In this document: piece by piece, positions 60,279-64,000 of the stretch
How the letters are laid out: each line of letters starts with the position of its first letter
Numbering within the stretch: position 1 is the stretch's first letter
Source of the DNA: Asaia bogorensis
Lineage (GTDB): Bacteria > Pseudomonadota > Alphaproteobacteria > Acetobacterales > Acetobacteraceae
Length of the DNA stretch: 64,000 bases
Assembly: GCF_900465345.1 (NCBI RefSeq)
Contig: NZ_UEGO01000036.1
Span: 25,831 to 89,830 of the forward strand
Direction: 5' to 3'
Made by a program: the position numbers and the translations under genes
Notes under the pieces: model-generated
Databases searched by the model: none
The model's input: the letters and a program-made list of their open reading frames with translations, nothing else
Told to the model about the DNA's origin: nothing

Positions 60279-62447
60279 GTGCGCCTTGCCCTGTCGGGGC
60301 GGAGGGATGTGGCCCTGCCGAGGCAGGGGGATGTGACGCTCTCCCGCCTTGCCGGGTCTCTTGAGAGCATTCTGCTCTCGCAGGGGCGCGGGCTTGTAGC
60401 CTGGCTTGCCGTAGCATGGGCCGCAGGATGCCTGATCTATTTCCTGCCCCGTTACGAGCCCGGTTTCTGGTGCGCCAGTGCCTGCGTCCTCGCGGGGCTG
60501 GGCATAGTGCTGTCAGGGTGGTCCCGTATCAATGCCAGAAGCCTTGGCTTTGTCATGGTGATGGCGGGCGCGGGGTTTCTGCTGGCGCGGGCGCAGGCAG
60601 GGCGGCAGCCCCCCATGCCTGCGCTTCCCTCACTGGCGGTCGTGTTGCATGGCAGGGTGATCGATGTCGCTACGACCACGGAGCCCGGCCAGATCCTTCA
60701 GCGCTTGCGCGTCAGGGACGCTGTGTTCGAGAGCGGGGTCGATATCGGCATGGCCCCGCTACAGCGTGATTTGCTGCTCTTTACTCACGATGGTCAGACC
60801 TATGTTCCGGGCATGGTGCTGCGCCTGCGGGCTGTATTGCGTCCGCCTGACTGGCCTGATTTCCCCGGTGCACGCGATCGGCAAAGAGAGGCGTGGTTCG
60901 ATGCCCTCGCCGGATCCGGTCGGGTTCTGGGCGTGCCAGAAATCCTCGCTGCACCGCAGGGCTACAGGCTGGGGCGCTGGCGCGCCTCGATCACGGCAGA
61001 AATCATGCACCATCTCGAAGGGCAGCGCGCCGCCATTGCCGCCACCCTGCTGGCCGGGCATGGCGAGGGGATAAGCCAACAGACCAGACAGGCCTATGCG
61101 GCATCGGGGCTGGCCCATATCCTTGCCGTCGCGGGGCTGCATCTGGGTCTGGTCATGGGCGCCCTCTTTGCGGCTGTACGGATGGGGCTTGTCCTCTGGC
61201 CGTGGCTCGGTCTGCGTCTGCCCTGTCGGGAAATCGCTGCCTTCGCGGCACTGGCAGGGGGTGTGATCTATGTGGCGCTCACCGGGTTCCATTTGCCAGC
61301 CTTGCGCAGTCTGGGCATGGCGGGTCTGGCAACCCTTGCCCTTCTGAGCGGGCGTCGTGTGCTCTCCATGCGCTCGCTGGCTCTGGTGGCACTGGTCCTG
61401 CTCATGACGTCTCCGGTGCTGGTGCTCGATCTGTCATTCCAGATGTCGTTTGCGGCCGCCATGGCCCTGATTGCGGGCTATGAGGCCATGCGGCCGTGGT
61501 TTGTCCGGCGAGCCGAACAGGGGCATCATGGCGGCATCGGCCATCATCTCATGTTGCTTTCTCTCACCAGTGCGCTGGCGGGCGGGGCAACCCTGCCACT
61601 GGTCATGGCGGGCTTTGGCAGTTTTCAGCCCTGGTTCATCATGGCCAATCTCGTCGCTGTACCCATAGCGGCGTTCTGCATTATGCCCGCAGGGCTGTGC
61701 GCGTTGCTGCTCATGCCATTGGGGGCCGCTGGCGCACCTCTCTGGGTCATGGGGCAGGGGATCGGACTGGTTTCATCGTTGGCCGCCCATGTTGCAGCAT
61801 GGCCAATGGCCCATATCGCTGTGCCCCATATGCCTTGCTGGACCTTGGTCCTGTATATGGCCGGGCTGGCAATCCTGTGCCTCTGGCGTGGCAAGGCCCG
61901 TTTCATGGGGCTGCCTCTCATGCTGACAGGGGTTGTGGCACCGCTTTGTCTGTCAGCGCCTTTGCTGCTTGTCTCACCCGATGCCGGTCTCATCGCTTTC
62001 CGACAGGGGAGCGCCTGGGTTGCGGGGCCGCATGGCAGTCTTTCAGCCCATACGCTCTCTGCCTGGGTGCAGGCCTGGCCCCGGTCTGTCATATCATCGG
62101 CACAGCTGCCGAGTTGCGATGCTCAGCGGTGCCATATCGAGCGGGGAGGCCAGAAAATCGCCATCCTGTTCTCCCGCCTCCGTTCAGCAGACCCACCTCC
62201 CGAGTGTACGGGCAACGCGCTCGTGGTCAGCGCTGCTCCCCTGCCATCGGTGTGCAAAAGTGGCGTCTATGTCGATCGCTTCACGGTCTGGCGCGATGGC
62301 GCAGTCATGGTGCGCGATGGCGCGAGTCAAAGCAGGGGGGAAGCCTTTCAGATCATATCAGACCGTTCATGGCGCGGTGCGCGGCTATGGGTGCCGCGCC
62401 CCGGTTTCAGGGGCGTACCCAATCTGCCTCTGGCAAAGGCTGAGTAG
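60279..62447 (+). CDS. comEC: ComEC/Rec2-family competence protein without a metallo-beta-lactamase domain
   Basis: A 722-residue polytopic membrane protein for DNA uptake. Residues about 120-230 hold the DUF4131/OB-like domain; residues 235-580 contain the competence domain with ATLLAGHGEGISQQTRQAY, AASGLAHILAVAGLHLGLVM and many helices. The C-terminal 140 residues lack HxHxDH, so no beta-lactamase-type nuclease is visible. The start is uncertain: GTG 60279, 60309 or 60333, with purine-rich sites near the latter two. Confidence 0.85.
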   Translation: MRLALSGRRDVALPRQGDVTLSRLAGSLESILLSQGRGLVAWLAVAWAAGCLIYFLPRYEPGFWCASACVLAGLGIVLSGWSRINARSLGFVMVMAGAGFLLARAQAGRQPPMPALPSLAVVLHGRVIDVATTTEPGQILQRLRVRDAVFESGVDIGMAPLQRDLLLFTHDGQTYVPGMVLRLRAVLRPPDWPDFPGARDRQREAWFDALAGSGRVLGVPEILAAPQGYRLGRWRASITAEIMHHLEGQRAAIAATLLAGHGEGISQQTRQAYAASGLAHILAVAGLHLGLVMGALFAAVRMGLVLWPWLGLRLPCREIAAFAALAGGVIYVALTGFHLPALRSLGMAGLATLALLSGRRVLSMRSLALVALVLLMTSPVLVLDLSFQMSFAAAMALIAGYEAMRPWFVRRAEQGHHGGIGHHLMLLSLTSALAGGATLPLVMAGFGSFQPWFIMANLVAVPIAAFCIMPAGLCALLLMPLGAAGAPLWVMGQGIGLVSSLAAHVAAWPMAHIAVPHMPCWTLVLYMAGLAILCLWRGKARFMGLPLMLTGVVAPLCLSAPLLLVSPDAGLIAFRQGSAWVAGPHGSLSAHTLSAWVQAWPRSVISSAQLPSCDAQRCHIERGGQKIAILFSRLRSADPPPECTGNALVVSAAPLPSVCKSGVYVDRFTVWRDGAVMVRDGASQSRGEAFQIISDRSWRGARLWVPRPGFRGVPNLPLAKAE

Positions 62448-62462
62448 CCCTCAGCCCTTCTT
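62438..62462. terminator. Bidirectional terminator spanning the comEC and antiporter stop codons
   Basis: GGCTGAG (62438-62444) pairs with CTCAGCC (62450-62456) over the five-base loop TAGCC that contains the comEC TAG stop; the antiporter stop is in the right arm. CTTCTTT follows on the + strand and TTTGCC on the - strand. Only three bases separate the two genes. Confidence 0.6.
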
Positions 62463-63701
62463 TGGATAGAAATGAAGAGCGACACGCTCCATGCTCAATC
62501 CCTGCACCAGAATGGTAAAGACCACGATGCCGTAGCAGATCGGGGCAAGAACCTCCTTCATCGGTCCCGCAGGCAGGGTGAGCGCGAGCGACAGTGAAAT
62601 GCCACCGCGCAATCCGCCCCAGGTCAGCACGGCCAGCATGCGCCCGCGATCTTCGCCATAAAGATGGATCGGCAGGATGGCGAGAAACACGCTGAGCGCC
62701 CTCGCTGCAATTGAAAGCGGGATACCCAGAAGGAGGGCTACGAGCGCACGCTGGCTGGGAATGGCGGCCAGCACCTCAAAGCCGATCATCAGGAAGAGGA
62801 GCGCGTTCAGGATCTCGTCAACGAGTGTCCAGAAGCTGTTGAGTTCCTCACGCGCATGGTCGTCCATGCTGCTCTTGGCGCGTTCGCTCCCCAGACAGAG
62901 ACCTGCCACGACCACGGCGATCGGGCCTGACATGCCAAGCGCATGGGCAAGGCTGAATGTGCCTGCCGCCAGGCTGAGCGACACCAGAAGCTGCAAGTGG
63001 CTGTCGCGTGCAGCACGAAAGCAGAGAAGGGCAATCAGACCGGCCACAAAACCAAGCCCCGCACCCCCTACAGCCTCGATTCCGAAAGCTTCGGCGGCAT
63101 CCATCAGCGTCAGATGATGGCCCTCGCCCGTGACCAGTGTCATGGCAAGGCCGAAAATCACGATGCTCACCCCGTCATTGAACAGGCTTTCTCCGGCAAA
63201 AATGGCCTGAATGGGTCCCGGCAGACCCAGCCGACGCAACATGCCCACCACCGAAACCGGGTCGGTTGGCGCGAGAATGGCCCCCAGCACCACGCACCAC
63301 AGGAATGGCACGGGCAGTCCCACCTGCGCCATGACCCAGTACATGGCCCCACCCAGCATGAACACCGCCAGTATCGTTCCCACGATGGCGAGGAAGAATA
63401 CCGAGAATTTCCGCTCTATCAGATGGCGTGTATCGACCTGCAGGGCACCGGCGAAAAGCAGGAAGGACAAGGCACCGTCCAGCAAATTGCCGGGCAGGTC
63501 GGCCGAGGCCAGAAGCGTCAGGGGCAGAGTGTGCAGATCCACACTGGGAAGGGCCATGTCGAGCCCCTTGACCACGAGCGATACGATCAGGGCAATCAGC
63601 AGGATGCCGATCGTCATGGGCAGGCGCAGCAGCTTGTAATTGAGAATGCCGCAGGCCGTGCAGAGTGTAAGAAGAATCGCGAAGAGGCTGAGTGAGGACA
63701 T
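62451..63701 (-). CDS. Na+/H+ antiporter of the CPA1 (NhaP) family
   Basis: A 416-residue inner-membrane antiporter with about 12 hydrophobic segments. Typical motifs: GAILAPTDPVSVVGMLRRLG (TDP), GESLFNDGVSIVIFG (ND, the ion-binding Asn-Asp pair) and LTWGGLRGGISLSLAL with the arginine. It would exchange cytoplasmic sodium or potassium for protons and help pH homeostasis, useful for an acid-producing cell. It starts at ATG 63701 and converges on comEC. Confidence 0.9.
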   Translation of the reverse strand: MSSLSLFAILLTLCTACGILNYKLLRLPMTIGILLIALIVSLVVKGLDMALPSVDLHTLPLTLLASADLPGNLLDGALSFLLFAGALQVDTRHLIERKFSVFFLAIVGTILAVFMLGGAMYWVMAQVGLPVPFLWCVVLGAILAPTDPVSVVGMLRRLGLPGPIQAIFAGESLFNDGVSIVIFGLAMTLVTGEGHHLTLMDAAEAFGIEAVGGAGLGFVAGLIALLCFRAARDSHLQLLVSLSLAAGTFSLAHALGMSGPIAVVVAGLCLGSERAKSSMDDHAREELNSFWTLVDEILNALLFLMIGFEVLAAIPSQRALVALLLGIPLSIAARALSVFLAILPIHLYGEDRGRMLAVLTWGGLRGGISLSLALTLPAGPMKEVLAPICYGIVVFTILVQGLSMERVALHFYPKKG

Positions 63702-63939
63702 GAAATCTCTTTGCCGATGATGCCGGGATGGCCCGTTTTACCGCATGAGAACGTGAACGCACGCCCTTCGTCCAGCTTCTCACATTATGTCATGCACAAA
63801 ACCATGGTTTACCTCCCGGGTCGCGTTGGACCAGAGGCATTACGCTGAACCATTGCGATATCGTATTGTATAGGGCTAGCCTGCTCATCCGGTCCCAGAA
63901 TGACTGCCTGTTTTTGACTGGAAAGGGAGAGAGACCTGT

Positions 63940-64000
63940 ATGAGCGAGAGAGGCATCATGGCCACGTTGAATGGTCTTGGCATGATAATGGTCGGGTTGC
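63940..64000 (+). CDS. Start of an unidentified gene truncated by the window end
   Basis: ATG 63940 follows a purine-rich site (AAAGGGAGAGAG) and reads SERGIMATLNGLGMIMVGL to the end of the window. The sequence becomes hydrophobic, so this could begin a small membrane protein. Too little is present to name it. The 238 bases between it and the divergent antiporter hold no other ORF I can support. Confidence 0.4.
   Translation, partial: MSERGIMATLNGLGMIMVGL

Noticed and set aside
1..64000. tRNA or rRNA genes, CRISPR arrays and insertion sequences
   Set aside because: I saw no cloverleaf, direct-repeat array or transposase-like ORF on either strand. A tRNA scan would be the proper test.

Overview
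The window looks like a chromosome segment of an acetic acid bacterium (Acetobacteraceae, Alphaproteobacteria). The main clue is a three-subunit membrane-bound flavoprotein dehydrogenase of the gluconate dehydrogenase type. Supporting clues are a GC content near 60% in most genes and alphaproteobacterial gene orders such as pyrB-pyrC-like-plsY-dprA-topA and argD-argF-hslO. The species cannot be fixed from the sequence alone.

Bases 1-17193 are the late-gene module of a contractile-tailed prophage, entered inside the terminase large subunit gene. The + strand order is terminase, portal, putative scaffold, major capsid protein, connector-type genes, tail sheath, tail tube, frameshifted tail assembly chaperone, a protein in the tape-measure position, U-like protein, X, D, V, W, J, spike-like protein, I and fibre. 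From the tape-measure position on, the order follows P2 (T-U-X-D and V-W-J-I-H), with one extra spike-like gene between J and I. The best signal here is a textbook -1 programmed frameshift site in the chaperone gene: A_AAA_AAC directly before the stop codon, followed by a 24-bp hairpin without mismatches. No integrase, lysis gene, tRNA or att repeat is visible, and the phage module stops 42 bases from a convergent host operon.

Bases 17236-32832 hold host metabolism. The - strand carries the dehydrogenase (small subunit, GMC flavoprotein, triheme cytochrome c), then argD-argF-hslO followed by two uncharacterised genes, then a serine D-aminopeptidase-like enzyme. The + strand carries recX-like, a CHAP lipoprotein, tatA, methionine salvage mtnB-mtnD-mtnC, ribF and a fosA-like gene. 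TatA may serve the Tat signal on the dehydrogenase small subunit.

Bases 32955-48281 hold small secreted unknowns, ileS-lspA-lipoprotein-mutL, a YfdX protein, an EamA exporter, parE, a divergent pair of exported proteins, an Rrf2 regulator divergent from cysteine synthase, and an OmpA-type outer-membrane protein.

Bases 48514-64000 hold a long - strand block: gltX, pyrB, a dihydroorotase-like gene lacking the HxH metal motif, plsY, dprA, topA, an S41 peptidase and a DUF1491 protein. After it come a purine nucleoside permease behind a structured leader, comEC, a CPA1 Na+/H+ antiporter and the start of one more gene. dprA and comEC are both natural-transformation genes, although other competence genes are not in view.
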